NCBI GenBank assembly: GCA_000526255.1
Contig: JAFS01000001.1
Coordinates: forward strand, 1,178,001-1,242,000
DNA: 64,000 bases
Direction: 5' to 3'
From: Verrucomicrobia bacterium LP2A
GTDB taxonomy: Bacteria; Verrucomicrobiota; Verrucomicrobiia; Methylacidiphilales; Methylacidiphilaceae
In this document: in pieces, positions 33,769 through 43,296 of the stretch
How positions within the stretch are numbered: the stretch's first letter is position 1
How the letters are laid out: each line of letters starts with the position of its first letter
The notes under the pieces: generated by a model
The model's database searches: none
What the model was told of the DNA's origin: nothing
What the model saw: the letters and a program-made list of their open reading frames with translations, nothing else
Position numbers and translations under genes: made by a program

Positions 33769-36327
33769 ATGCCCAAGACTCTGATCATCGCGGAAAAGCC
33801 GAGTGTAGCCGCCGATCTCGCCGCGGCCATCGGCGGATTTCCCCACGGCCGCCACGAGGTCTACGAAAACGACCGCTACCTCGTCTCCTCGGCGATCGGC
33901 CACCTGGTCGAGCTCTGCCGACCGGGCGACATGGACGAGAAGCACAAGGAGTGGTCGCTCGAACATCTCCCCATCCTCCCCTCCGCCTTCCGGCTGCGGC
34001 CGATCGCTCAGACCAAGCAGCGGCTCGATCTGCTCCTCCGGCTGCTCCGGAGGAGCGATGTCGAACGGATCATCAACGCCTGCGATGCGGGAAGAGAAGG
34101 CGAGCTCATCTTCCGCTACCTGATCGACTACGCCCGCGTCGAGAAGCCGGTCGACCGCCTCTGGCTCCAGTCGATGACCCCGGAGGCGATCCGTCAAGCC
34201 CTCAGCAATCTTCGCCCCCAGGCGGAAATGGAGCCTCTGGCCCAGGCGGCGCTCTGCCGATCCGAAAGCGACTGGCTCATCGGCATCAACGGCACCCGCG
34301 CGCTGACCGCCCTCCACTCGAGACCCGGTGGCTTTGCTCTCACCCCGGTCGGAAGGGTGCAGACGCCGACCCTGGCGATTGTCGTCCAGCGGGACCGGGA
34401 GATTCAGGATTTCCGTCCCCGCGACTACTGGGAGGTCCACGGCACCTTTCAAGCCGCTACGGGCTCCTACACCGGCCGCTGGTTCGATCCCGCGATCGCC
34501 TCCGCGAGAAAAAGAGCCGAGGCTGCGGAAGAGCGGCCGGAGCGGATCTGGGAAGAGGCGCGGGCTCGAGCAATCCGGGAGAAATGCCTCGGGAAGGGTG
34601 GACCCGTCACCGAGGAGCGGAAGGCCCTTCTCCAAGCCGCTCCCCCCCTCTTCGACCTCACCTCCCTCCAGCGGGAGGCCAACGGACGCTTCGGCTTCAG
34701 CGCCAAGCGGACCCTTCAGGTCGCCCAGGCCCTCTACGAGAGCCACAAAGCCCTTACCTACCCGAGAACCGATTCCCGCCATCTTCCCGAAGACTACCCG
34801 GCAACCGTCCGCGGTGTCGTGGAAAAGCTCGCGCAGCTCTGGGAGGGATCGGCCCGCGCGATTCTCGAGAACGGCTGGATCCAACCCAACAAGCGGATCT
34901 TCGATAACGCCAAGGTCTCCGACCACTTTGCGATCATCCCGACGGGAACCCTGCCGGGCGGTCTCGATCCGGCGCAGCGGCGGATCTACGATCTTGTGTG
35001 CAAGCGCTTCCTGGCCGCCTTCTACCCGCCGGCCCGCTTCGAGGCGGTCACCCGGATCACTGCGATCGAGGGAGAGAGCTTCCGAACTGAGGGGAAGATC
35101 CTTCGCGATCCGGGCTGGCTCTCCGTCTACGGAAGAGAGGCCGCGGCAGAGGCGGGCGGGGAGGGAGAGGCCAACCTCGCTCCCATCCCCGATGGGGCGA
35201 CGGCCCGGGCGGAAGCCATGGAAGTCGTGGGGCTCTCGACCAAGCCTCCTCCCCATTTCACCGAAGCCACCCTTCTCTCGGCCATGGAAAACGCCGGAAA
35301 GCTCGTGGAAGAGGAGCAGCTCCGGGAGGCCATGGCCAAGAAGGGACTGGGGACGCCCGCCACCCGGGCGGCTATCATCGAAGGCCTCGTCCAGGAAGAA
35401 TATCTGCGCCGGCAGGCACGCGAGCTTCTCGCGACTCCGAAGTCCTTCGCGCTCTTCGAGCTCCTGCGGGCCGCAGGGATTCCCGTCCTCTCCTCCCCCG
35501 AGATGACGGGCGACTGGGAGTGGAAGCTCCAGCAGATCGAGCGCGGCACCTTCACCCGGCCTCGCTTCATGGAGGAGATCTGCCGACTCACCCGCCAGAT
35601 CGTCGACGATGCGCGCCGCTTCGGCTCGGCCGATGCCTACGCGAAGCCGATGGAGGCCGAGGGACCGGACGGCTCTCCCCTCGTCGAGACGCTCTACGAC
35701 TATCGTTCGTCGAGCGGCTTCCGGATTCCCAAGTTTCTCGCGAGTCGCCCGATCTCCCGGGAAGAGGTGGCGACACTCGTCCGGCAGGGCGAGATCGGAC
35801 CCCTCTCGGGCTTCCGGAGCCGCTCGGGCCAGCCGTTCTCGGCTCGGCTCAAGCTCGGGCCCGAGGGAAAGGTCACCTTCGTCTTTTCCCAGGAGAGCTC
35901 CGAAGGAGAATCCCGGCAGATCGTCAACGAGGAACCGCTCGGCTCCTGTCCCGTCGACGGAGGAAGCATCCTCGAGACCGCCACCGCCTACACCTGCGAG
36001 CATGCCCTCAAGGAGGCTCCCAGCTGTTCCTTTCGGATCGGCAAGCAGATCCTGAGCCGGGAGATCTCCCGCGAGGAGGTCGCCCAGCTCCTCCGCGAGC
36101 GAAAGACGGCACTCCTTCCGGGCTTCCTCTCCCGAAAGACCAAGCGCCGCTTCTCGGCCTTCCTCGAGCTCAAGGAAGGGGGGAAGATCGGCTTCGCCTT
36201 CGAGAAGCGCGCCCCCTCCTCCGCTCCGAAAGCGGGATCCCGCGGCTCTGCCGGCGGCGCGAAGGCAGCGCCCGCCCGGGCCAAGAAGGCCGCGCAGAAG
36301 AAATCCTCCCCCCGAGCGCGCGGGTAG
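33769..36327 (+). CDS. topB: Type IA DNA topoisomerase (topoisomerase III type)
   Basis: Relaxes or decatenates DNA through a transient 5'-phosphotyrosine. It has 852 residues. The Toprim domain starts LIIAEKPSVA with Glu9 and has the Asp106 DAGREGEL motif; the catalytic Tyr331 lies in LTYPRTDSRHLP. The start IIAEKPS and lack of CXXC fingers fit TopB better than TopA. The C-terminal 190 residues contain two repeated Toprim-C-type units (ISREEVATLVRQGEIGPLSG and ISREEVAQLLRERKTALLPG) and end in a Lys/Ala/Arg-rich DNA-binding tail. Confidence 0.9.
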   Translation: MPKTLIIAEKPSVAADLAAAIGGFPHGRHEVYENDRYLVSSAIGHLVELCRPGDMDEKHKEWSLEHLPILPSAFRLRPIAQTKQRLDLLLRLLRRSDVERIINACDAGREGELIFRYLIDYARVEKPVDRLWLQSMTPEAIRQALSNLRPQAEMEPLAQAALCRSESDWLIGINGTRALTALHSRPGGFALTPVGRVQTPTLAIVVQRDREIQDFRPRDYWEVHGTFQAATGSYTGRWFDPAIASARKRAEAAEERPERIWEEARARAIREKCLGKGGPVTEERKALLQAAPPLFDLTSLQREANGRFGFSAKRTLQVAQALYESHKALTYPRTDSRHLPEDYPATVRGVVEKLAQLWEGSARAILENGWIQPNKRIFDNAKVSDHFAIIPTGTLPGGLDPAQRRIYDLVCKRFLAAFYPPARFEAVTRITAIEGESFRTEGKILRDPGWLSVYGREAAAEAGGEGEANLAPIPDGATARAEAMEVVGLSTKPPPHFTEATLLSAMENAGKLVEEEQLREAMAKKGLGTPATRAAIIEGLVQEEYLRRQARELLATPKSFALFELLRAAGIPVLSSPEMTGDWEWKLQQIERGTFTRPRFMEEICRLTRQIVDDARRFGSADAYAKPMEAEGPDGSPLVETLYDYRSSSGFRIPKFLASRPISREEVATLVRQGEIGPLSGFRSRSGQPFSARLKLGPEGKVTFVFSQESSEGESRQIVNEEPLGSCPVDGGSILETATAYTCEHALKEAPSCSFRIGKQILSREISREEVAQLLRERKTALLPGFLSRKTKRRFSAFLELKEGGKIGFAFEKRAPSSAPKAGSRGSAGGAKAAPARAKKAAQKKSSPRARG

Positions 36328-36471
36328 AACGGGAAAAAATAGCGCGCAACCCCCCGCCTCCCTGGAACACCGAATCCCGCTTGCGCTCGAGCCGGGCCTT
36401 TTGCCAAACTGTCTTCGTCGTCGGCCTCCGGCGCATCACACCAACCCTCCACCGGGAGACTTCGTCCCATC

Positions 36472-38838
36472 ATGACCCCCCTCTCCGCTGAAAGACTCGA
36501 AAAGCTCGACTCCTATTGGCGCGCGACCAACTACCTGGCCGCCGCTCAATTCTACCTCAGGGACAATCCGCTTCTCCAGGAACCGCTGCGGCCCGAGCAT
36601 CTCAAGCCGCGGATCCGCGGCCACTGGGGCTCCGCTCCCGGGCTCAACCTCATCTACGTCCATCTCAACCGTCTGATCCAGGACACGGGCGCCCGGTTCC
36701 TCTTCCTTGCCGGCCCGGGCCACTGCGCCTCGGCCATCTTGGCCAACGTCTACTTGGAAGGCACCTATGCGGAGTTTTTCCCGGAGATCACCCATGACTT
36801 GGCGGGCCTCACGCGCTTCTGCCGACAGTTTTCCTCGCCGGGAGGCGTGCCAAGCCACGTGAGCGCCATGACCCCGGGCTCGATCCACGAAGGGGGAGAG
36901 CTCGGCTACTCCTTGCTGCACGCTTTCGGAGCGGTCTTCGACCGGCCGGAGCTCATCGCGGTCGCCGTCGTAAGCGATGGCGAGGCGGAAACGGGCCCTC
37001 TCTCTGGAAGCTGGCAGTCGATCAACTTCCTCAACCCAAAGCGGGACGGGGCGGTGCTGCCGATCCTTCACATCAACGACGGCAAGCTCTCCGGTCCCAC
37101 GATCTTCGGCCGGATGGAGGACGAGGAGCTCCGCCTGCTCTTCTCGGGCTTCGGCTACCAGGTGCTCACGGTCGCCGGCTCCGATCCCGCGAAGGTTCAT
37201 CCTGAAATCGCGCAGGCCCTCGACGAGGCCTACGAGCAGATCCGCTCCTTCCAAAAGGAGGCTCGGGAAAGCGGTGTCAAGGGACGCCCGCGATGGCCCT
37301 TGATCCTGCTACGCACCCCGGATGGATGGACGGGCCCCAAGGTGGTGGATGGCGTTGCCCTGGAGGGCACCTGGAGGGCCCATCGCGCGCCCCTGATGGA
37401 CGCACGCGAGAACCCCGAGCATCTCCGGCTCCTGGAAGGCTGGCTGCGCAGCTACAAGCCCGAAGAGCTCTTTGAGGAGAGCGGGCGTCTCCGGTCCGAG
37501 CTCGAGGCGTTCGCTCCGAGAGGCGATCTCCGGATGGGGGCCAGCCCCTACGCCAACGGGGGGAAGCTCCTGGTCGATCTCGACCTGCCCGATTTCGCCA
37601 ATTACGCGGTCTCGATCAAGCCGCGCGGGACAGTCAACGCGGAAGCCACCCGGGTAGCGGGGAGCTTCGTCCGCGACGTGCTTCGCCGCAACCCCAACAA
37701 CTTCCGTGTCTTCTGCCCCGACGAGACCGATTCGAACCGGCTCGGTGCGGTCTTCGAGGTGACCGACCGCTGCTTGGTCTCCAAGGTCTTGCCGGGGGAT
37801 GACCATATCTCTCCCGACGGGAGGGTCATGGAAATCCTGAGCGAGCACGCCTGCGAGGGCTGGCTCGAAGGCTATCTCTGGACCGGGCGACACGGCCTCC
37901 TGGTCTCCTACGAGGCCTTTGCCACCGTCCTCGATTCGATGGCGAGCCAGCATGCGAAGTGGCTCAAGCTCTACAAGGAGATCCCTTGGCGCCACCCGAT
38001 CGCCTCGCTCAACTACCTGCTCACCTCCCACGTCTGGCGGCAGGAGTACGACGGCTACACCCACCAGGGGCCAGGATTCATCGACACGCTGATCAACAAG
38101 AAGGGCGGGGTCGTCCGGATCTATCTTCCGCCCGACGCGAACACGCTCCTCTCGACCCTCGACCACTGCTCGCGCAGTCGCCACTACGTCAACCTGATCA
38201 TCGCCGAGAAGCAGCCGGCGCTCCAATGGCTGACTCTCGATGAGGCTCGGGCCCATTGCGCCCGCGGCGCCGGTACCTGGGAATGGGCGGGGAACGACGG
38301 GGGCGACCCCGACATCGTCTTCGGCTGCGCGGGCGACGTTCCGACCCTCGAGGCGGTCGCAGCCTCCTGGCTGCTCCAGACCCACATTCCCGAGCTCCGG
38401 GTCCGGGTCGTGAACGTCGTCGACCTGATGACCATGTCGCCTCCCGCTTACCATCCGCACGGGATGGATACCCAGGACTTCGTCAACCTCTTCACCGAAG
38501 ATAAAGAGGTGATCTTCGCCTTCCACGGCTACCGGCGAATGATTCACGACCTTGTGCACGGACGGCCCAACCCGGAGCGCTTCCACGTGCGGGGCTACAT
38601 AGAGGAAGGGACGACGACGACCTCCTTCGACATGGTCGTCCTCAACGAGATGAGCCGGTACCATCTGGCCATCGACGCGCTTCGCCGCGTCCCCCGCCTG
38701 GCCTCCCGCACCCAGCCAATCATCGATCTCTTCGAGAAGAAGCTGGCCGAGCACCGCATCTACGTGAAGAGCCATCTCGACGACCTTCCCGAGATCGAGA
38801 ATTGGACCTGGAGCGTCCCGCACCCGGCGGTCGGATAG
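36472..38838 (+). CDS. xfp: Phosphoketolase (xylulose-5-phosphate/fructose-6-phosphate)
   Basis: Thiamine-diphosphate enzyme that splits xylulose-5-phosphate or fructose-6-phosphate with phosphate into acetyl phosphate plus a shorter sugar phosphate. It has 788 residues, the family norm. The N-terminal WRATNYLAAAQ, LFLAGPGHCASA, the ThDP/metal motif VSDGEAETGPLSGSW, HINDGKLSGPT and the substrate motif near ETDSNRLGAVFEV are present. It links pentose phosphates to acetyl units. A 144-base gap before it may hold its own promoter. An exported-protein gene begins inside its 3' end. Confidence 0.96.
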   Translation: MTPLSAERLEKLDSYWRATNYLAAAQFYLRDNPLLQEPLRPEHLKPRIRGHWGSAPGLNLIYVHLNRLIQDTGARFLFLAGPGHCASAILANVYLEGTYAEFFPEITHDLAGLTRFCRQFSSPGGVPSHVSAMTPGSIHEGGELGYSLLHAFGAVFDRPELIAVAVVSDGEAETGPLSGSWQSINFLNPKRDGAVLPILHINDGKLSGPTIFGRMEDEELRLLFSGFGYQVLTVAGSDPAKVHPEIAQALDEAYEQIRSFQKEARESGVKGRPRWPLILLRTPDGWTGPKVVDGVALEGTWRAHRAPLMDARENPEHLRLLEGWLRSYKPEELFEESGRLRSELEAFAPRGDLRMGASPYANGGKLLVDLDLPDFANYAVSIKPRGTVNAEATRVAGSFVRDVLRRNPNNFRVFCPDETDSNRLGAVFEVTDRCLVSKVLPGDDHISPDGRVMEILSEHACEGWLEGYLWTGRHGLLVSYEAFATVLDSMASQHAKWLKLYKEIPWRHPIASLNYLLTSHVWRQEYDGYTHQGPGFIDTLINKKGGVVRIYLPPDANTLLSTLDHCSRSRHYVNLIIAEKQPALQWLTLDEARAHCARGAGTWEWAGNDGGDPDIVFGCAGDVPTLEAVAASWLLQTHIPELRVRVVNVVDLMTMSPPAYHPHGMDTQDFVNLFTEDKEVIFAFHGYRRMIHDLVHGRPNPERFHVRGYIEEGTTTTSFDMVVLNEMSRYHLAIDALRRVPRLASRTQPIIDLFEKKLAEHRIYVKSHLDDLPEIENWTWSVPHPAVG

Positions 38839-39695
38839 GGAAGAGGCCGAGGGAGCGGCTGCGGCCAGCGATTCCCGGCCTCCTCCTCGTCCTCCTCTGC
38901 TGCCCCGCCGGAGCGGGCCAGCTGCAGACGGAGCCTACGAAGAAGGCTTCGGAACTGCACGAGCGGGCCGTCCGGGTCTTCGGCCCGCTCACTCCAGCCG
39001 AGACCGCTCTCTTGTCGGCGGTTTCAGCCGGGCTGCCCGCACGGATCGGCTCGACCGTTCCCCCATGGCTTCCCCGCAATCCCAAGAGCCTTCCTCCGGG
39101 GGAGCTCCACCGGACGATTCGCGCCGAGATCATCCGCTGGCTCTTCCTGAATCGAACCGCGCGGGGTTTTCTCACCCAGCGCGGGATCGAGATCGAAGGA
39201 GCCAGGATCTGGGGCCCAATCTACCTCTCCTACCTCCGGATCGGCGTTCCCCTCCGTCTTCGCCGCTGCTTCCTGCACTATCCGGTGGACATCCTCCACT
39301 TGACCATCCCGGCGCTCTCCTTCGCCGGCTGCGCGGGGAGTGCGATCTACGGAGAGCGGCTCCTGGTCTCCGGCGACGTTGACCTCCGCGGCCTCCAGGC
39401 TTCGGAGGAGGTCCGGCTCGGTAGCCTCCATGTCGGCGGGAACTTCGATGCCTCGCAGGCGCGCTTCACCTATCGCCGCCCCTGCGCCCTCTTTCTGGAA
39501 GACGGTCGAATCGGCGGTTCGCTTTCCCTGTTCGACAGCTCGTTTCTCCAGACCGGGGCGATTCTCCGCCGCCTCCGGATCCGAGGCAACGCCGACCTCC
39601 GCGAGATCCACCGCGGACCAGAGAGCAAGTTCGATCTGCGCGAGATGAGGGTCGGCGGCCGTTTCCTCGGATCCGAATTCCTCCGACGGGACTGA
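38802..39695 (+). CDS. Exported protein with pentapeptide-like repeats
   Basis: I do not recognise the exact family. A 297-residue product from TTG 38802, which overlaps the end of xfp by 37 bases; no better start exists before the signal sequence (IPGLLLVLLCCPAGAG). The second half shows a repeating pattern near every five residues (VDLRGLQ, VRLGSLHVGGNF, FLEDGRIGGSLSLF, LRIRGNADLREI), which suggests a right-handed quadrilateral beta-helix. It is probably periplasmic or surface-attached. A TTG start is unusual for the region, so expression level or the start may differ. Confidence 0.65.
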   Translation: MDLERPAPGGRIGKRPRERLRPAIPGLLLVLLCCPAGAGQLQTEPTKKASELHERAVRVFGPLTPAETALLSAVSAGLPARIGSTVPPWLPRNPKSLPPGELHRTIRAEIIRWLFLNRTARGFLTQRGIEIEGARIWGPIYLSYLRIGVPLRLRRCFLHYPVDILHLTIPALSFAGCAGSAIYGERLLVSGDVDLRGLQASEEVRLGSLHVGGNFDASQARFTYRRPCALFLEDGRIGGSLSLFDSSFLQTGAILRRLRIRGNADLREIHRGPESKFDLREMRVGGRFLGSEFLRRD

Positions 39696-39718
39696 GGTGC
39701 TCTATTCCCCGGCACCGG

Positions 39719-40669
39719 CTAGTAATAGAAGCGGAACATCAGGTCCCAGGCATGGTTGAAGATGGCCGGCTCTGTCACCGCGATCTCATAACCCACGCCG
39801 AGCACCACCATGTAGTGAGTGCCGGGGATCGGAACATAGCCGATTTCCAGCTCGGGCATGAGCACGACCTGCGTCTCCCCGGAATAGGGGCCATTGGCCC
39901 AGTACGTGGAAAAGACCTCCAGCGTCGGCCAAAGATAGGTGAGCCAGTTGTACTGCATGGCTACCCGGAGCGAGGCGGGAGTCCCTAGCTGCGAGGAGAG
40001 GCCAGTCGGGATCGCGACATCGACTCCGCTCTGGATGTCGAAATGGCCCCAGCCTTTTCCGACCACAAAAAAGGGATCAAAAATCCAGGCGCCCGTGCTG
40101 ACCGGCACGGGCCCGATGGGCGCCTCGGTCAGCAGGAGGACGCTCACAGCGTAGTTGCCGTTCTCCTCATTGGCGGAAGCGATCCGGTACTTGAGGAAGG
40201 CCGCCGCATCCCCAAACCCGTTGATCCCCGGTCCTCCGACATTGGTGGCATACATCGGCGGACTGAGCGCCAAGGCCAGGTTATCGCCGATGATATTCTT
40301 CATTCCGGTGAAAGGAGCCGCGTACTGCGTCGACTGGATCCCCCCCGGCGATTGCTGCCAGCCCTGCGAGTATTGCACATACTCTTCCAACCTCGGGGTT
40401 TGGGTCACCATGGCCGCCGGCCAGATCGGCTGCTCCTGGGAACGGGCGATCTCGGAATGCGTGAGCCAGCGATCGATCCAGAAATGCGGCCCCAATCGGA
40501 CGGGCCCGGCGGAGGCGGCAGTCGCGCCGCTCGACCCAGCGCCCCCCCTTCCGCCCTCGACCGCCTCCAGCCAGTTTCCAAGATACTGGCGGCGACTCGC
40601 ACCCTCGACATCCGCCCATCCCGACCGCGCGTCGACGAGCCAGAGCAGACAGACCAGCCCGACGACCAC
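39719..40669 (-). CDS. Exported outer-membrane-like beta protein
   Basis: About 316 residues read from GTG 40669, ending in the aromatic sequence MFRFYY, typical of outer-membrane beta-barrels. The N-terminal half has a hydrophobic export segment (VGLVCLLWLVDARSGWA) and a Ser/Gly/Ala-rich stretch. The C-terminal 200 residues look like alternating strands with many Tyr, Trp and Gly (GWGHFDIQSGVDVAIP, YVPIPGTHYMVVLGVGYE). The start is doubtful: the frame is open further upstream to 41077 into the insertion element, so the 5' end may have been altered by it. Function unknown; a porin or transport-type barrel is possible. Confidence 0.6.
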   Translation of the reverse strand: MVVGLVCLLWLVDARSGWADVEGASRRQYLGNWLEAVEGGRGGAGSSGATAASAGPVRLGPHFWIDRWLTHSEIARSQEQPIWPAAMVTQTPRLEEYVQYSQGWQQSPGGIQSTQYAAPFTGMKNIIGDNLALALSPPMYATNVGGPGINGFGDAAAFLKYRIASANEENGNYAVSVLLLTEAPIGPVPVSTGAWIFDPFFVVGKGWGHFDIQSGVDVAIPTGLSSQLGTPASLRVAMQYNWLTYLWPTLEVFSTYWANGPYSGETQVVLMPELEIGYVPIPGTHYMVVLGVGYEIAVTEPAIFNHAWDLMFRFYY

Positions 40670-40921
40670 CGCCAGCCAAGGGCTCGGAACCGGGGCAAGG
40701 ATCGTCCGCCGGCCGAACGGTCGGCCGCCAGGCTGGGCAGCGCGCAGGAGAGTTGCCACGAGAGCAGTCGCCACGAGCAAGAGAGCAAAAAAGGAGTGCT
40801 CAGGCGAGCCCCCTTCCTCCGCGAGGAGCCCTTCCCGGACAGGAAGAGGCTCCCTACCGGCTGCCCAGCTCTTTCCGGGCGCGATCCCTGGCGCCCTCGA
40901 CTGCCGCGAAGCTGACCTGGA

Positions 40922-40959
40922 GCGCGACAAGCCTCGCCGTTCAGGGCGGGGAAGGATAG
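40922..40959 (+). repeat. Second copy of the hairpin motif at 16928-16965
   Basis: 34 of 38 bases match the minus-strand sequence at 16965-16928, including TTCAGGGCGGGGAAGGATAG. Here the motif is uninterrupted and continues as CGGGGGAGG, whereas the other copy runs into the group II intron. It lies about 105 bases before the tnpB start and may be the remnant right end of a separate IS605-type element. Confidence 0.7.
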
Positions 40960-41063
40960 CGGGGGAGGCGTTAGCTTTGGCTGAGTGTCCGTTGCTGGAT
41001 GGACTCGTCACTGGACATTTCACGGAGACCAGGGAACGTTTGCATCCATCATGATACGCCCGT

Positions 41064-42335
41064 ATGATTGAGCGCATGCGGCGGCTGCAAGCCTTCAGGT
41101 TTCAACTGCGGCCAGACGGCCAGCAAGAGCGGCAAATGCGCCGCTTCGCTGGCTCGTGTCGGGTTGTGTTCAACGAGGCGTTGAACTTGCAGATGGCGCG
41201 TTACGATGCCGGAGAGAAGAGGCTCGGTTACGCCGGGCTGTGCAAGGAGCTTACGAAATGGCGTAACGGCGATCCCATGCCTTCCGGGCGTGTCGCGCCT
41301 TGGCTGGCCGATGCGCCCGTTCATCCCTTGCAACAGGCGCTCAAGGACTTGGAGCGGGCCTACGGTAATTTCTTCGCCAAGCGGGCCGACTTCCCGCGCT
41401 TCAAGAGGAAGGGCCAGTCGGATGGCTTCCGTTACCCCGACCCGAAGCAGATCAAGCTCGACCAGGCGAATGGCCGCCTCTTCCTGCCCAAGCTCGGCTG
41501 GCTGCGCTATCGCCTCAGCCGGGACGTGTTGGGAGAAGTGAGGAGCGTCACCGTCAGCCAGTCCTGCGGCAAGTGGCACGCGAGCATCCTGGCCGAGCGC
41601 GAAGTCGAGCAACCCATCCCGAAGGGCGGCGCGGTCGGCATCGACATGGGCGTGGCGCGGTTCGCCACGCTTTCGGATGGCACGTTCTATGCGCCGCTCA
41701 ACAGCTTCAAGCGGCATGAAACCGCCCTGCGCAAGGCGCAGCAGGCCATGAGCCGCAAGGTCAAGTTCAGCAACAACTGGAAGAAGGCCAAGGCCCGAAA
41801 CCAGAAGATTCATTCCCGCATCGGCAATGCCCGCCGCGACTCCCTGCACAAAGTCACGACCACGATCAGCAAAAACCACGCGATGGCGTGCATTGAGGAC
41901 TTGCAGGTGCGGAACATGTCCAAGTCGGCTTCGGGCACGGCGGATGCACCGGGAAGAAACGTTCGGGCCAAGTCTGGACTGAACAAGTTCATCCTCGACC
42001 AAGGCTGGTTCGAGTTCCGGCGGCAGCTGGAGTACAAGATGGAGTGGAGAGGCGGCCGCCTTCTGGTCGTGCCGCCGCGGAACACGAGCCGGGCTTGTCC
42101 GTGTTGCGGCCACGTGTCGGCGGACAACCGTCGGACGCAAGCCCGGTTCGAGTGCGTGGAGTGCGGTTTTGAGGAAAACGCCGATTTGGTCGGCGCGATC
42201 AATGTTTTAAGGGCGGGGCACGCCCGGATCGCCTGTGAAGTGAGCGGCATCGAGCCGCCAGCAGCAGGAACCCACCGAAGCGGCTCATTCCGGTTTAAGC
42301 CCGGATTGAGCGCCGTAGGAATCTCCGAACTTTAG
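41064..42335 (+). CDS. tnpB: Intact TnpB RNA-guided nuclease
   Basis: A 423-residue TnpB, the ancestor family of Cas12 and an RNA-guided DNA nuclease. The split RuvC site is complete: Asp194 in GIDMGVARF, Glu278 in CIEDLQV and Asp374 in NADLVGAIN. The zinc finger is Cys345/Cys348 and Cys364/Cys367. The N-terminal helix-turn-helix region (QQERQMRRFAGSCRVVFNEA) is also present. No frameshift or stop is visible, in contrast to the tnpB remnant at 13776. ATG 41064 or ATG 41076 could start it. Confidence 0.93.
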   Translation: MIERMRRLQAFRFQLRPDGQQERQMRRFAGSCRVVFNEALNLQMARYDAGEKRLGYAGLCKELTKWRNGDPMPSGRVAPWLADAPVHPLQQALKDLERAYGNFFAKRADFPRFKRKGQSDGFRYPDPKQIKLDQANGRLFLPKLGWLRYRLSRDVLGEVRSVTVSQSCGKWHASILAEREVEQPIPKGGAVGIDMGVARFATLSDGTFYAPLNSFKRHETALRKAQQAMSRKVKFSNNWKKAKARNQKIHSRIGNARRDSLHKVTTTISKNHAMACIEDLQVRNMSKSASGTADAPGRNVRAKSGLNKFILDQGWFEFRRQLEYKMEWRGGRLLVVPPRNTSRACPCCGHVSADNRRTQARFECVECGFEENADLVGAINVLRAGHARIACEVSGIEPPAAGTHRSGSFRFKPGLSAVGISEL

Positions 42336-42352
42336 GCCGGAGAGGATGTCAA
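42200..42352 (+). ncRNA. Candidate omega/reRNA scaffold at the 3' end of tnpB
   Basis: In TnpB systems the guide RNA overlaps the 3' end of tnpB and ends at the right end of the element, with the guide taken from flanking DNA. Here the end of tnpB plus the right-end hairpin (42322-42343) and GATGTCAA fill that position. The guide would begin at about 42353 (CTCCCTTACC). The 5' limit is only a guess from known lengths. Confidence 0.45.
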
Positions 42353-42429
42353 CTCCCTTACCGAGCACAAGGAGTGGCCGCTCGCGGAAGGCTTGGCTCG
42401 GGAAGAACGGCTTCCCTAGCTCCCTCGCC

Positions 42430-43296
42430 TCATGCGGCGGCCTTCTTCCGCCGCTCGAGCGCTTCGGCCGAGAGCAGGATCACCTCGATCTCCTCGGTGA
42501 TCTCCTCCTGCCGGAGCCGGTTGGCCGCGCTCGTCAGCTCGGCGACCCGCTTGTCCAACCGGTCGAGCGCATTCTGCATGTGCTCCATCCGCTTGCGGTT
42601 CTCGGCGGCGAGCGACGAGTAGAGGGCTTCGTGCAGCGCCGCCAGCAGGTAGGTTTCGACCAGATCCTCCGAAACGTGGCGAGGCGAGATTTGGAGGAGG
42701 GGTGGAGCTCCGACAGCTCCCTTCCGCAGCATTTCGGCGGCGATGGGAAGGGGCAACAGCCTCCGCTCCTCGATCGACTCCTGATCGGGCTCATGAAAGA
42801 CGACGATGAGCCCGGTCGAACCCGCCTCGACCAGCTCCCGGATCGTGGCCATCAGCCGCGGGAGGAAGTCGGCCACCTCCTCCCAGACGCTCGGTCCCGC
42901 CAGCGATCGAGAGATTTTCGGGAAGCCCGTCGCCCGTCCCTCTAACCGCCCTCCGACCACGATCAGCTCGTAGTCCCCCTTTGCCGCGACCGCCTTGACC
43001 CGCTCCTCCCAAAAGCGGACGAGCGAGGAGTTGAAATCGGCGCAAAAGCCCCGTTCCGAACCCAGGAGCAGATAGATGGGACGCTCCCCGGGACGGTCCG
43101 GGGGCAGCAACTCGGGATGTGCCCCGTAGAAGCCTTTGGCCATCCCTTCGAGAGCCGCGATCAGATCGCGCTGTACGCCCGAAAATTTGGCGAGCTTGCG
43201 CACTTCCACGAGCGCCATGTTTTTCATGGCCTTCATGATCTCGCCGATCTCCTGGAGGGAGTGGCGATAGTGGAGGATTTCGCGGCGGCGGCTCAT
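42430..43296 (-). CDS. atpG: F-ATPase gamma subunit (N-type cluster)
   Basis: The central rotor shaft of F1, 288 residues. The N-terminal helix ([21 protein letters not shown]) matches the conserved gamma start, and the C-terminal helix ([20 protein letters not shown]) the conserved end. The middle is diverged, as in N-type enzymes. It is the last gene of the operon and overlaps atpA by four bases (ATGA). The insertion element begins about 80 bases after its stop. Confidence 0.93.
   Translation of the reverse strand: MSRRREILHYRHSLQEIGEIMKAMKNMALVEVRKLAKFSGVQRDLIAALEGMAKGFYGAHPELLPPDRPGERPIYLLLGSERGFCADFNSSLVRFWEERVKAVAAKGDYELIVVGGRLEGRATGFPKISRSLAGPSVWEEVADFLPRLMATIRELVEAGSTGLIVVFHEPDQESIEERRLLPLPIAAEMLRKGAVGAPPLLQISPRHVSEDLVETYLLAALHEALYSSLAAENRKRMEHMQNALDRLDKRVAELTSAANRLRQEEITEEIEVILLSAEALERRKKAAA

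Larger units (their letters stand above)
41020..42352 (+). mobile_element. IS200/IS605-group (IS1341-type) element with only tnpB
   Basis: One intact tnpB gene is flanked on the right by the typical subterminal hairpin (TCTCCG/CGGAGA at 42322-42327 and 42338-42343) and the terminal GAGGATGTCAA ending near 42352. The left end is not certain. A partly palindromic segment around 41045-41065 (ATGATACG...GTATGAT) is a candidate. There is no tnpA, so movement would need a transposase in trans. It separates the outer-membrane-like gene from the ATPase operon. Confidence 0.75.

Noticed and set aside
33316-36003. Open frame of 895 codons antisense to topB and dprA
   Set aside because: Shadow of two genes with clear catalytic motifs.
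36001-36300. Repeated units near the end of topB, considered as a nucleotide repeat
   Set aside because: The repetition is at protein level (two Toprim-C-type units) and is normal for this topoisomerase family.
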